Part shown: piece by piece, positions 46,526-56,208 of the stretch
How positions within the stretch are numbered: the first letter of the stretch is position 1
How the letters are laid out: each line of letters starts with the position of its first letter
Origin: PALSA-188 sp963720075
GTDB taxonomy: Bacteria; Acidobacteriota; Terriglobia; Terriglobales; Acidobacteriaceae
Length of the DNA: 64,000 bases
NCBI GenBank assembly: GCA_963720075.1
Contig: CAVREG010000019.1
Span: 1,580,204 to 1,644,203, forward strand
Direction of reading: 5' to 3'
Program-made: the position numbers and the translations under genes
The notes under the pieces: model-generated
What the model saw: the letters and a program-made list of their open reading frames with translations, nothing else
Databases searched by the model: none
What the model was told of the DNA's origin: nothing

Positions 46526-46585
46526 TTGACAAACACGCTAGTCTGACAGTATACGAAGTTCGCGCAATCGTTTACCGTATACATT
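46526..46585 (+). promoter_or_regulatory. Promoter region of the second GH127 gene with candidate LacI and GTATAC sites
   Basis: TTGACA (46526-46531) and TATACG (46550-46555) are 18 bases apart. GCAATCGTTTAC (46564-46575) differs by one base from the LacI-type site before the TonB receptor. GTATAC occurs at 46549 and again at 46577; the second lies in CCGTATACATT, an 11-mer also found at 16896-16906. Confidence 0.5.
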
Positions 46586-46660
46586 ATCCACTAATGGAGC
46601 TATAGTCATCGAAACCGTGAGTGGGAATCAAAACTAGCCAGAGCTTGGGAAGGAGCCAAA

Positions 46661-48511
46661 ATGAAGAGTATACCCCGGCGTCAGTTCCTGAAAATAAGTG
46701 CAGCCACTGCTGGCGCCGCTATGGCGGCGCGTTCTATCCCTCGCGCTTGGGCTTCCTCTTCCGCGACTGTCGCGATCACGCCGCCACTTTCCGTATTTGG
46801 GTACTCCCAAGTTCAGTTACTCGACGGGCCGTTTCGGGAGCAGTTCGATCAGAACCACGATCTGTTCCTGCATCTTGATGAGGATGCTTTATTAAAGCCA
46901 TTCCGGCAGCGCGAAGGTATGGCCGCTCCCGGTCCTGACATGGGCGGCTGGTACGACAATTCCAGTGACTTCACTCCCATGGAAAATTTCCACGGCTTCA
47001 TTCCGGGTCATAGCTTCGGTCAATATCTTTCTGCATTGGCTCGCGCGTATGCAATCACCGGATCAAAACCCACACAGGAGAAAGTGAACAGGCTGGTTCG
47101 TGCGTTTGCGCAAACCGTGGATCCGGAAGGAAAGTTTTATGTGGACTATTGCCTTCCCGCGTACACATACGACAAAACCAGTTGTGGTCTCATTGATGCA
47201 CACGAGTTCGCCGGGGATCCAAATGCGATGGACGTACATTGGCGCGCCACACAAGCGGTCATGCCGCATCTGCCCGAAAAAGCCCTGAGCCGCGCCGAGC
47301 AGCGAGCCCGCCCTCATAAGGATGTTTCTTTTACTTTCGATGAGACCTACACCCTGCCGGAAAATTTATTCCTTGCCTATCAACGAAGTGGGAATTCACG
47401 CTATCGCGATCTCGCGATTCGTTTCATTGAAAAAGAATATTTTGATCCTCTTTCTGAAGGACACAACGTTCTTCCCGGCGAACATGCCTACAGTCATGTC
47501 AATGCTCTTAGCTCCGCGATGCAATCTTATCTAGTGCTCGGCGACGAGAAGTATCTTCGCGCGGCGAGCAATGGTTTCCGTATGGTGCAGGAACAAAGCT
47601 ATGCCACAGGTGGATGGGGACCCGATGAAGCCTTTGTCGTTCCCGGGACCGGCGCTCTCGATGCAAGCCTGGGATTCACCCACTCCAGTTTCGAGACTCC
47701 GTGCGGTGCCTACGGTCACTTCAAGATTTCGCGCTATTTGTTGCGAGTTACACGCGACTCCCGCTATGGCGACAGTATGGAACGTGTGCTCTACAACACG
47801 ATCGCCGGCGCTACTCCAATTCTTGCGGATGGTACGAGCTTCTACTATTCGGACTATAACAACTCAGCGAAAAAAGCTCATTACAAAGATAAGTGGCCTT
47901 GCTGCTCGGGGACATTCCCGCAGTTGGCTGCGGACTACGGTATCAGCTCTTATTACAAGAGTCAGGACGGCATTTATGTAAATCTATTCCTGCCGTCGCG
48001 CGTCTCATGGCCACAGGGTAACACTCAATGTTTTCTGACCCAGACCACTCAGTACCCCACCGAGAACACTACGCAATTCGACTTCAAGCTGGATCGCCCT
48101 GAGACTTTCAGCGTGTATTTGCGTATCCCAGCATGGGCAGGTGCGAAGACGAGAGTGTCGGTGAACGGTCGAGGAGCGGTGGGCGGAATCACATCAGGAA
48201 ATTTTCTAACCCTTACAAGAATGTGGAAGGATGGGGACAGAGTCGAAATGGAATTGGAGATGCCGCTAAACCTGGAAGCTGTAGACGATCAAAATCCGAA
48301 CAATGTTGCCTTGATGCGCGGTCCTATCGCGCTGTTCTCGGTCGGCGAAATTCCCGCGCATATGACGCGGGCTCGGTTGCTGACTGCGAAGCCGTTTTCG
48401 CAAACGTCTCAGGATTGGCTGGTTCAGACCGATGCGGGGAACCTCGTTCTTCGTCCCTTCGCTTCGATCATGAGCGAAAACTACCGCTTATATCAGACAG
48501 TTGAGGGTTGA
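46661..48511 (+). CDS. Tat-exported GH127-related glycosidase (second copy)
   Basis: 616 residues. The twin-arginine signal is PRRQFLKISAATAGAAMAAR. The helical-barrel catalytic part includes DMGGWYDNSSDF, HSFGQYLSALARAYA, FETPCGAYGHFK and KWPCCSGTFPQ; the paired cysteines match the CCPPN position of the first GH127. A beta-sandwich (FSVYLRIPAWAGAKTRVSVNG) follows. It diverges from typical GH127 around the glutamate site, so substrate may differ from the enzyme at 31656. It lies 62 bases upstream of a lacI-type gene on the same strand. Confidence 0.85.
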   Translation: MKSIPRRQFLKISAATAGAAMAARSIPRAWASSSATVAITPPLSVFGYSQVQLLDGPFREQFDQNHDLFLHLDEDALLKPFRQREGMAAPGPDMGGWYDNSSDFTPMENFHGFIPGHSFGQYLSALARAYAITGSKPTQEKVNRLVRAFAQTVDPEGKFYVDYCLPAYTYDKTSCGLIDAHEFAGDPNAMDVHWRATQAVMPHLPEKALSRAEQRARPHKDVSFTFDETYTLPENLFLAYQRSGNSRYRDLAIRFIEKEYFDPLSEGHNVLPGEHAYSHVNALSSAMQSYLVLGDEKYLRAASNGFRMVQEQSYATGGWGPDEAFVVPGTGALDASLGFTHSSFETPCGAYGHFKISRYLLRVTRDSRYGDSMERVLYNTIAGATPILADGTSFYYSDYNNSAKKAHYKDKWPCCSGTFPQLAADYGISSYYKSQDGIYVNLFLPSRVSWPQGNTQCFLTQTTQYPTENTTQFDFKLDRPETFSVYLRIPAWAGAKTRVSVNGRGAVGGITSGNFLTLTRMWKDGDRVEMELEMPLNLEAVDDQNPNNVALMRGPIALFSVGEIPAHMTRARLLTAKPFSQTSQDWLVQTDAGNLVLRPFASIMSENYRLYQTVEG

Positions 48512-48573
48512 AATCTTTTTCGGTCAAATTTCGTCGGTAGTCAGCAGCGATCCGTCAACTGGGTTCTCAGCCT

Positions 48574-49617
48574 ATGGATATGCGCGAAGTCGCGAGACAT
48601 GCGAAGGTGTCCACCGCGACGGTTTCGCGAGTTATTAATCGCGTTCCAAGTGTAGACCCCCAACTCGCCAAGCGGGTCTGGAGGGTAGTTGAGAAACTCG
48701 GCTATTACCCAAATACGCAGGCCCGGGCGCTGGTTTCCGGGAAGAGCCGGATTTTTGGTCTGATCGTTTCCGAAATAACAAATCCGTTTTTCCCAGAGAT
48801 TGTCCAATCCTTTGAAGACATTGCGGTCCGCCACAATTACGAAATCCTGCTGACTTCGACCATTCATGATCCCAAGCGAATGGAGCTGGCGGTTCGCCGC
48901 ATGATTGAGCGCAGAGTTGATGGGGTCGCCATTCTGACCTTTGGTATGGAAGACTCTCTGATTCAAGATCTCCGCTATCGTAAACTCCCTTTAGTATTCG
49001 TAGATGTCGGACCGCACGTTCGCGGAGTGGGCAATATCCGCATCAACTACCAGCATGGTATCCGCCAGGCTGTGCAGCATTTGGCAGCACTTGGGCACGT
49101 AAGAATTGCTTTTATTGGCGGGCCGCAACATCTCAGATCTGCAATGGCCCGAAAGGCAGCATTTGAGAGCTCAATGCACGAGATCGGAAGGAAGCTGCCC
49201 GCTGAATTGATGGTCACCGCAGACCACACAATGGAGGGGGGCATGCGGGCCTTGACGGAGCTAGTCGGCCTTTCTGACCGGCCAACAGCGGTCGTTTGTT
49301 CGAATGACATGACCGCAATCGGTGTAATGCGACAGGCTTACGAATACGGCATTATCATTCCCCGTGATTTATCAGTTGTAGGCTTCGATGACATCCGGCT
49401 TTCGAGCTTCACCACTCCGCCTTTAACGACCGTCCAAATGTCTCAGACCTTATTGGCGGAATACGCATTCAAGGCGCTGATCGCGGGTGTTCAGGGCAAG
49501 TCGAGCCCGCCAGGAGGCGCCGAATGGGAGCTCGTTACGAATCTAGTATTGAGAGGGTCTACAGCGATAGTACCGGCCAACAATACACCGTTGAGGCCGC
49601 TTCGTACCGCAAGGTGA
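48574..49617 (+). CDS. LacI-family transcriptional regulator
   Basis: 347 residues. The N-terminal helix-turn-helix MDMREVARHAKVSTATVSRVINRVPSVDP and hinge helix NTQARALVSGKSR are classic LacI. The periplasmic-binding-protein-like core shows IFGLIVSEITNPFFPEIVQS, RVDGVAILTF and PRDLSVVGFDDIRLSSF. It should sense a sugar. The site set GCAAACGTTTRC before the TonB receptor and both GH127 genes fits LacI-type half sites; binding is inferred. Confidence 0.92.
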   Translation: MDMREVARHAKVSTATVSRVINRVPSVDPQLAKRVWRVVEKLGYYPNTQARALVSGKSRIFGLIVSEITNPFFPEIVQSFEDIAVRHNYEILLTSTIHDPKRMELAVRRMIERRVDGVAILTFGMEDSLIQDLRYRKLPLVFVDVGPHVRGVGNIRINYQHGIRQAVQHLAALGHVRIAFIGGPQHLRSAMARKAAFESSMHEIGRKLPAELMVTADHTMEGGMRALTELVGLSDRPTAVVCSNDMTAIGVMRQAYEYGIIIPRDLSVVGFDDIRLSSFTTPPLTTVQMSQTLLAEYAFKALIAGVQGKSSPPGGAEWELVTNLVLRGSTAIVPANNTPLRPLRTAR

Positions 49618-49948
49618 CTCTTTACCCAAGGCTCTAAAGGAGACATTCATTCACTGGCCCTCCCCCGCCTTCAGGCCTTGCGATTCGCCAGTGTCTCTGC
49701 AACCGATCTTCATCCGCTCGACGGCCGCAGTTTGTAGGCTTGACGTAAAATGCGTTTCGGTTTCGGCTGGTCGCCTACCAGTTCCGTGGTGTAATATCGC
49801 ACATGAAATGCCGCTGTGTTGCTCAAAGACCTGCCCTCGTTGGTGTCGCCAATGATGTGCCTTCGACAAGCTACGGCGCAAGCGATTGTGCAACGTTCAT
49901 GCGACGGCTCTTTGATAACACGTCAGTAAATTGTTGATAAATAAAATT
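49618..49948. other. Intergenic gap without a supportable gene
   Basis: 331 bases between lacI and the tRNA. Only unconvincing reading frames are present and I see no strong hairpin, promoter or repeat. Confidence 0.5.
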
Positions 49949-50041
<93 letters not shown>

Positions 50042-50471
50042 AACATTTGTAATTGCAATAATTTAGGTCAAAATGATTCTCTGCCTTCCTTACGCGTGAA
50101 CTGTTCTTAGTGTCCCATTACTGTCCCATAACGTGACGAACCCTCGATTGCGAGAACTTTGTATCGTATTCCATACCGTGGAGGGTATAAAAGCTTGCAA
50201 TTGTCCTCTGCCCGCGGCATATTGTCGGCTACGGAACGGGCGATGGTTCCGCATGATTCAGGCGGCGAACTGTGTTAGCACGTGAACTGGTTTCAGGACC
50301 TGGTGTTCGCGAGTAGTGTGCCTTCACCCTGACTACATGGCGGACCTGCCGGGACCTGGACCCGTCGGCCTTAAAAATGGCCCGCTGATTCCAAAGCACG
50401 TCGGCCGCGACAACGCCTGATTCTGACGTTTAGAACAGATACCTGTTGCGGCGCTGTGCGGCGAAATTGTC
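50042..50471. other. Gene-free stretch after tRNA-Ser
   Basis: 430 bases with no supportable gene. It contains a short tandem TGTCCCAT unit near 50112-50128. Lack of any integrase gene argues against an intact tRNA-targeted island, though an old scar is possible. Confidence 0.4.
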
Positions 50472-52718
50472 TTATGTGAGAAATGCTTCCCATTTCCTGG
50501 CAGCGGGATCAATTTGGACAACCTTGGCTGCGACTTTGAAATTGGCCCCGGCGACACCATTCACTCTCAACGCGCCGATTGCGCTGGGCAATAAAAGGGA
50601 AGATGGGGACGGTCCCTCTGCACGATTGAATCGCAGCCGCCAACCACGTGCTCCCGCAGATTCGAGTTCGAGATCAATCCTTCCGAAACGCGTCGGAGAA
50701 TTCCGGAGGGTGTATCGCGCCGTCGGCACCAATTCCGTCGCGGTGATGCCGTTGAGCAGGCGCAGAGATTTACCATCTTCCAGCGCAAGCATGTGACGCA
50801 GGTAGCGCACACACTCGGCGCTCGCCCAGTTGTGCGGCATGTCTCCCCAGTCCTGTCCAACCAGTGCATTCTGAAGTGGCTGCTCCTCGCGCCAGCAGTA
50901 CAAAGGAGATGCGTGGTTGAGAAAACCGGTGAATGTGCGGTGCGCCCAGCCGCGGAGCCCAGCCCAGAGATAAACGTGCGCCGCGAAGGAAGCGTTGTAG
51001 GTCCACAAACTGTCATGCCAAAGCCAACCAGTTTCAATCGGGACGTCTTCCCCCGTGCAAGATTGCAAGAGAGCAATGTGTCCTCGAACGATGGGATCGT
51101 TTTTGTCGAACACGACGCCGGGATAGATGGCGTGGGAGAGAGCCCATTGCGCAGTTTGCGGACGAGGCCGGTTCCACGGGTCGGGATCCCTCAGGGATGG
51201 ATCGTCGTGCGCCAGCATCGGCAAATATTCGAATCCCGAGGGATGCCGCACCATCTCCTTCTTTGCCATTTGCTGAAAGGCATCGTAGAGTTCAAGGAAG
51301 AACAGGTTGGCCTTTGCGAGGGACGGCATCTTCAGTTCATCGGCGGCATCGGCGACAGCGCGGAGTGCCGCCAGCGTCCAAACAGTATTGGTGAACTCGG
51401 AGCGGACGCCACCGATGCCACCATCGGCGAAACCGGGCGTGAGCAGGCCATAGCGTCCATTCGTACTCGTTCCAACGCGGGCCTGGTCGCGCAGGCTGAT
51501 CAGGAAATCCATCGCGCGCACGACGTTTGGCTCAAGGTCGTGGAAGAGCGTCCAGTCCTGCTTCAGTTCACATTGCCGGACGAGCGTGAACATGGCAATG
51601 GCGGTGTCTTTCCAGTGCTCGCCACCACCGGCCGCGATGACTTGTCCGCTATCCGCCTGTTTGGACCACTCGGAACGCAGGCCTTCGTCGGCGGCCTGGT
51701 CGTAGCCGAGATAACGCGCTGCTTCGAGAAGGAAGTTACCATCGACGATCCACAAACCGCGATAGACCGTTGGGCCAACCTGGAAAACCAGCTGGCCGTT
51801 CTTCACCTCGCGCGCCTGTTGGATATTGCGAGCGCATGCCGTGAGAAATTCTCCCTGCCGGTGTGGGTAGCTCCATTCGGTGGTGCCGAACGGCGTCCAG
51901 TTGCTCCAGAACTCTCGCGCCCCGGCGAGCAGCATTTCGGCGTCCTGTAAGTGTTCGCGCAGTGTTGCGGCGGACTGGTTCTCCTGCGGGAGCCGCACGA
52001 AATAGCGCGCCTCCTGTTCTTCGGTCGCCTGGCCATGGGGAAGATAAAGGGTGAATCCTTCTTCCTCCCACAACGTGCATGTGCCGAGAGCGTTGTTCAG
52101 TTGTCCGGCAATGAGCACGGGCGATTTGCTTCCGTGAGTGCCCACCGTCGCCGCTGGAGTGGAATAGGACTCCAGTTCAAGCTTTTCGCAGGTGCGGATG
52201 TGAATCTTCGGGACCAACGCGACGGCACCTTTTTTGGACTTGATTGATAGCAGCACATTATCAACACGCCCTTCCGAAGCATGGCGGGTGGCGAAGGCAG
52301 TGAGTTCCAGCGTGGCAGCGGGCCGATCAATCAAGGTGTGCACGATGGGAATGCCCGGGGCCTCGATCCATTGGCGCAGCACCGTGTCGTCCTGAAAACC
52401 GGCGAGAGAGAATTCAATCAAGGTATTAAAGTCTTTCATGCCGACAGACAGCGACTTTGCGAATCCATAACGCAAGTCGCCAGCCTGGCCGACGATGGTT
52501 TTCATGGGATCGTCGGGAAAACAGATCGTTGACTGCGAAGCATGGGGGGCGAATCGGAAGTCAACCTGCGTGTTGTGTCCACCCGCAGGCGAAGGTTCTT
52601 GCGGCGAAACAGAAAGAGGAAGAGCGGCAGGCGAATTCTCGATAGCGTGCGTCCGGACGGCTGTGGCAGCGCCCGAGACAACCAAGGCAGTGACAAATTG
52701 ACGGCGATCCAGGGTCAT
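50472..52718 (-). CDS. Tat-exported alpha/alpha-toroid enzyme of unknown family (putative glycosidase)
   Basis: About 748 residues from ATG 52718, chosen because GAGGAAAG precedes it and a twin-arginine signal follows at once (LDRRQFVTALVVSGAATAVR). A beta-rich N-terminal third leads to a helical C-terminal domain with YRGLWIVDGNFLLEAARYLGYD, DGGIGGVRSEFTNTVWTLAALRA and ETGWLWHDSLWTYNASFAAHVYLW, the aromatic and acidic pattern of six-hairpin glycosidases. I cannot name the family. It lies divergent from a deoR-type regulator and a sugar porter, which supports a sugar-related role. Confidence 0.65.
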   Translation of the reverse strand: MTLDRRQFVTALVVSGAATAVRTHAIENSPAALPLSVSPQEPSPAGGHNTQVDFRFAPHASQSTICFPDDPMKTIVGQAGDLRYGFAKSLSVGMKDFNTLIEFSLAGFQDDTVLRQWIEAPGIPIVHTLIDRPAATLELTAFATRHASEGRVDNVLLSIKSKKGAVALVPKIHIRTCEKLELESYSTPAATVGTHGSKSPVLIAGQLNNALGTCTLWEEEGFTLYLPHGQATEEQEARYFVRLPQENQSAATLREHLQDAEMLLAGAREFWSNWTPFGTTEWSYPHRQGEFLTACARNIQQAREVKNGQLVFQVGPTVYRGLWIVDGNFLLEAARYLGYDQAADEGLRSEWSKQADSGQVIAAGGGEHWKDTAIAMFTLVRQCELKQDWTLFHDLEPNVVRAMDFLISLRDQARVGTSTNGRYGLLTPGFADGGIGGVRSEFTNTVWTLAALRAVADAADELKMPSLAKANLFFLELYDAFQQMAKKEMVRHPSGFEYLPMLAHDDPSLRDPDPWNRPRPQTAQWALSHAIYPGVVFDKNDPIVRGHIALLQSCTGEDVPIETGWLWHDSLWTYNASFAAHVYLWAGLRGWAHRTFTGFLNHASPLYCWREEQPLQNALVGQDWGDMPHNWASAECVRYLRHMLALEDGKSLRLLNGITATELVPTARYTLRNSPTRFGRIDLELESAGARGWRLRFNRAEGPSPSSLLLPSAIGALRVNGVAGANFKVAAKVVQIDPAARKWEAFLT

Positions 52719-52941
52719 TTGCTTTCCTCGCGAAACTCCAAAGCGCCGGGGTCCAAGCTTAGCGATGCGGGCTATGCTGGCCGAATGGGCGCTCAAGGAT
52801 TCGGCAATCAATCATTCTGGTATTGTTATGCTGAGTATAAACAAACAGTTTCTGTCGAAAACGGCGTAATGCAAGATTTATCCTTTCTGAATACGGATAC
52901 GATCTTTTTGCACGATCAGAATTTCGGAAGAGCTATGTTGG

Positions 52942-52953
52942 CGAAAGCTTTCG
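52942..52953. promoter_or_regulatory. Palindrome upstream of deoR-type gene
   Basis: CGAAAGCTTTCG is a perfect 12-bp palindrome, followed by CGTTTCG and then CGAAAGTGA at 52967. CGAAAGTGA recurs at 53972, just before the sugar porter gene. DeoR-family sites often carry TTCG/CGAA repeats, so autoregulation is plausible. Confidence 0.4.
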
Positions 52954-53025
52954 TTTCGTCAAGAACCGAAAGTGAAAGCCAGCCAGGAATTTCTTTTTGA
53001 GTGCTTCGAAGGACAGGAGAACCGA

Positions 53026-53877
53026 ATGGGCAAACTCCGGGCGCCATCGCCACGAGGGATGTCCCCAACAGGACACTCGGCGGAAGGGACCGTTCATCAG
53101 GATAAGCAGCAGGTCCGCTTTACAGCGATTCTGACAGATCTCCAGCAGACCGGGCGGGTTTCGGTAGAGACGCTGAGCGAGCAGCTGGACGTCTCGGTGG
53201 TGACGATTCGGCGAGACCTAGACGAGCTCGAGCAGAAGGGATTGTTGCGGCGTACCCATGGCGGCGCAATTTCCATCGAGCCCCTTTTTTACGAACTGTT
53301 CCGCCGCGACCAATCGTTTTTGGCGCAGGTAGAGCGCGCCGCAGACGAAAAACGCCGGATCGGGCGTGCCGCCGCCGCGCTTATCAATCCGGGAGAAACG
53401 ATCGCGCTCACGCCTGGCACCACAACGACGGAGGTCATCCGTGGGCTGCCCATGAACTACAACATCACGGTAGTGACGAACACAGTCAACGTGGCCATGG
53501 AGCTTGCCAAGCGCAAGGACGTCTACGTTTTCGTGACCGGCGGACATCTGCACGGAGAATGGTTTTCGCTGGTAGGTTCGGCGGCGTTGAAGGCGCTGGA
53601 AAACATGTTGATCAGCACCATGTTCATAGGCGCGGACGGCATGGATGCCACGTGGGGGGCGAGTTGCTTCAATGCGGATGAGGCAGAGCTCAACTCGACG
53701 ATGATGAGGCTGGCGCGACGCCGTGTAGCGGTTGTGGACAGCGGCAAACTTGGAGTGGTGGCTAACTGGAGAATCTGCAAAGCCACCGAGTTGAACATTC
53801 TGGTCACCGACGCGGCGGCGACGGACGAGATGGTCGCGCCATTCCAAAAGCTTGGCATCGAGGTAGTGCGTGTCTGA
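53026..53877 (+). CDS. DeoR-family transcriptional regulator
   Basis: 283 residues from ATG 53026, which has AGGAGA about 6 bases ahead; the open frame to 52972 lacks such a site. The helix-turn-helix VRFTAILTDLQQTGRVSVETLSEQLDVSVVTIRRDLDELEQKGLL RRTHGGA region is the DeoR signature (read in two parts). The C-terminal sensor domain of the ribose-5-phosphate-isomerase type has LTPGTTTTEVIRGL, TNTVNVAMELA and FIGADGMD. It should respond to a phosphorylated sugar and probably controls the sugar porter 107 bases downstream and perhaps the divergent enzyme. Confidence 0.9.
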   Translation: MGKLRAPSPRGMSPTGHSAEGTVHQDKQQVRFTAILTDLQQTGRVSVETLSEQLDVSVVTIRRDLDELEQKGLLRRTHGGAISIEPLFYELFRRDQSFLAQVERAADEKRRIGRAAAALINPGETIALTPGTTTTEVIRGLPMNYNITVVTNTVNVAMELAKRKDVYVFVTGGHLHGEWFSLVGSAALKALENMLISTMFIGADGMDATWGASCFNADEAELNSTMMRLARRRVAVVDSGKLGVVANWRICKATELNILVTDAAATDEMVAPFQKLGIEVVRV

Positions 53878-53983
53878 GAGACAAGTTCCTAGCGGAAGTT
53901 TATAGCTTCTAACCGATCTATTCCATAGACCAATTTTGTTCTTTTCGGTAGTATTCGTTCACTGTTGTAAGCGAAAGTGACAC

Positions 53984-55315
53984 ATGAGCGTAAACCGATA
54001 CCTGGTGAAGAGCACCTTCGTGAGCGCTCTCGGCGGGCTGCTGTTTGGCTTCGATACCGCAGTCATTGCCGGGACAACGCACCAACTCACCGAGGTTTAT
54101 AGCCTTACTCCTTATTTATTGGGATTGACCGTTTCCAGTGCCCTATGGGGCACGGTTGTCGGAGCGATGACCGCGGGATACCCCGGACAGCGGATCGGGC
54201 GGCGCGACAGCCTGCGCATCATGGCGGTGTTCTATTTCCTCTCGGCGTTGGGCTGCGCGTTTGCTTGGAGCTGGGGATCGTTGCTCGCCTTCCGCATCAT
54301 CGGAGGTTTGGGCATCGGCGGATCGTCGGTGCTTGCTCCCATGTATATCGCTGAGTTGTCCCCTGCGAAGTGGCGCGGCCGCTTGGTTGGTTTCTTCCAG
54401 GTCAATATTGTTCTCGGTATTCTGCTGGCGTACTTGTCGAACTTCTTGATCGGCCGGATGAACTTTGGTCTCGCGGAATGGCGCTGGCAATTGGGGATTG
54501 CTACACTGCCTGCACTTTTATTCCTGTTGATGCTGTTTTTCATTCCCCGCAGCCCGCGGTGGCTGGCGATGAAAAATAGGACGAGCGAAGCTCTCAACGT
54601 TCTGCGCCTGACCGGCAACGAAAACGCCGAGCAGGAACTAAGCGAGATCGCGGCCTCCATTCACCTGGAGCGCAGTTCCGCGGCGGAGCCGCTTTTCCAA
54701 CGGAAATACCTGCTGCCGATCGTCCTGGCGGTAACCGCCGGCGCCTTCAACCAACTCACCGGCATCAACGCATGTTTGTACTACTTGAATGACATTTTTG
54801 CCGCAGCCGGAGCCAGCAAATATTCGGCCGGCATGCAATCGGTCGTCATTGGATGCACCAACCTGATTTTCACTTTGATTGCCATGTCAATCATTGATCT
54901 GGTAGGCCGCAAAAAGCTATTGCTCGCCGGAACCGCGGGCATCTTCATCTTTCTCGCCGCGATAGGAGAGATCTTCCACAGTGGCACGCATCAGGGCTGG
55001 CTGATCTGGCTGGTAATGGCGTTCATGGGATGCTTCGCCATGTCGCAGGGCGCGGTGGTATGGGTGTACATCAGCGAAATCTTCCCGACGCGGGTTCGCG
55101 CCCAAGGGCAAGCGATTGGGACATCAACTTTGTGGGTGATGAATGCTTTGATCTCTTTTATCTTCCCTGTGCTCGCCAAGAAGTCGAGCGCGACGCCCTT
55201 CTTTTTTTTTGCAGCCATGATGCTGATTGACATCGTCCTCGTCGCGGCGATTTACCCGGAGACGAAGGGAGTCTCGTTGGAGAAACTGGAACAGCGGCTC
55301 GGACTCGCGGACTGA
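53984..55315 (+). CDS. Sugar porter family MFS transporter
   Basis: 443 residues with twelve predicted spans. Sugar-porter signatures are present: GGLLFGFDTAVIAGT at the start, GRRDSLRI, APMYIAELSPAKWRGRLVGFFQ, FIPRSPRWLAMKNR, QLTGINACLYY and the C-terminal YPETKGVSLEKLEQ. The family brings hexoses, pentoses or inositol into the cell by proton symport. It follows the deoR-type gene on the same strand. Confidence 0.92.
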   Translation: MSVNRYLVKSTFVSALGGLLFGFDTAVIAGTTHQLTEVYSLTPYLLGLTVSSALWGTVVGAMTAGYPGQRIGRRDSLRIMAVFYFLSALGCAFAWSWGSLLAFRIIGGLGIGGSSVLAPMYIAELSPAKWRGRLVGFFQVNIVLGILLAYLSNFLIGRMNFGLAEWRWQLGIATLPALLFLLMLFFIPRSPRWLAMKNRTSEALNVLRLTGNENAEQELSEIAASIHLERSSAAEPLFQRKYLLPIVLAVTAGAFNQLTGINACLYYLNDIFAAAGASKYSAGMQSVVIGCTNLIFTLIAMSIIDLVGRKKLLLAGTAGIFIFLAAIGEIFHSGTHQGWLIWLVMAFMGCFAMSQGAVVWVYISEIFPTRVRAQGQAIGTSTLWVMNALISFIFPVLAKKSSATPFFFFAAMMLIDIVLVAAIYPETKGVSLEKLEQRLGLAD

Positions 55316-55371
55316 TCCGATCAAAAATTACGGCTATTGACTTGACACAAGCTTCCATTCAATTTCGATAG

Positions 55372-55617
55372 AGCATTTGCAGCGTTTATCTGGATGAGCT
55401 TTCACATAGGTTCAATCGTCCGCAAGATGATCATGCTTTCATGGAAACGGTTCGCCGATTAGCAGGTTTCGCGCCGCGGACATTTAGGGTATTGACTTCC
55501 GAAAAGGGCTTAGAGGGCTTCTTCTTAGCCTTTATCTCAGGTTTCTTTATGGCTCTTTTGTTGAGCATCCGCCCGGAGCGCTTCATCGAATTGGCCTTTG
55601 TCGGCCTTCATACATAA
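55372..55617 (+). pseudogene. C-terminal remnant of an IS1595-type transposase
   Basis: After an in-frame TAG at 55369, the frame reads VYLDELSHRFNRPQDDHAF then METVRRLAGFAPRTFRVLT, close to the YLDEF-x-FRYNRR ending of IS1595 transposases such as the one at 35432. No catalytic domain remains. The last part (55441-55617) could still be read from ATG as a 58-residue protein with one hydrophobic stretch, but the remnant reading is preferred. Apart from this the gap 55316-55743 is empty. Confidence 0.5.
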
Positions 55618-55743
55618 ACGCTACCAAAACAAGTGGATTAAATGCAACATTAGGTCGTAATCGCAATACAGACATTGCATTTATGGCGTCTACGGGTTAA
55701 ACTCTTGTTAGGTTCTAAACCCTCTCAAGGAGGTACGAGCACG

Positions 55744-56208
55744 ATGGTACCAAACAGCGAAGCACCCGCAATCGCCATTTCTCCGCAAGAGCAACGAGAG
55801 ATTAGCGAGATTTATGCAAAGCTTCGCGCAGCAGAAGCGAAGCTGATCGGGCCGGATGGCAAGACCGAGATTCTGCCTAACAACCTCTACTCATTCCTGC
55901 TTCGATTGCTGGCTGATTTGCGAGCAGGTCACTCCGTGACCATCTTGCAGAGCAAGCATGAACTCACAACTGTCGAAGCTAGCAAGATTTTGGGAATGTC
56001 AAGACAGTTCCTCATCACTCTCCTAGAGAAAGGAGAAATCCCCTTTCATTTAGTCGGCACGCATCGTCGTATGTATGTGCGTGATGTAATCGCGTACAAG
56101 GCAAAACGTGACATTACGCGTCGGGATACCCTCAACAACTTAGCCAAGCGAGAATTCGCCAAAGGGGATTACGACAAAATCCCAGATGATTTTCACTCAG
56201 GAAAATGA
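55744..56208 (+). CDS. HTH (excisionase-type) antitoxin of a PIN toxin-antitoxin pair
   Basis: 154 residues from ATG 55744, with AAGGAGG about 10 bases ahead; the open frame to 55675 lacks a ribosome-binding site. The centre carries an excisionase/MerR-like DNA-binding motif, LTTVEASKILGMSRQFLITLLEKGEIPFHLVGTHRR (quoted in its two halves: LTTVEASKILGMSRQF and LLEKGEIPFHLV). The basic C-terminus would contact the toxin. It overlaps the toxin gene by 23 bases, typical of such pairs, and probably represses its own promoter. Confidence 0.8.
   Translation: MVPNSEAPAIAISPQEQREISEIYAKLRAAEAKLIGPDGKTEILPNNLYSFLLRLLADLRAGHSVTILQSKHELTTVEASKILGMSRQFLITLLEKGEIPFHLVGTHRRMYVRDVIAYKAKRDITRRDTLNNLAKREFAKGDYDKIPDDFHSGK

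Noticed and set aside
49651..49893. Minus-strand 80-codon frame before the tRNA
   Set aside because: No ribosome-binding site, no recognisable domain and biased composition.
50100..50130. Tandem TGTCCCAT unit after the tRNA as an attachment-site duplication
   Set aside because: The unit does not match the tRNA 3' end and no integrase gene is nearby.
50793..51950. Long plus-strand open frame of 385 codons
   Set aside because: It is antisense to the Tat-signal enzyme at 50472-52718, which has a ribosome-binding site and protein-like composition; the plus frame shows no known motif.
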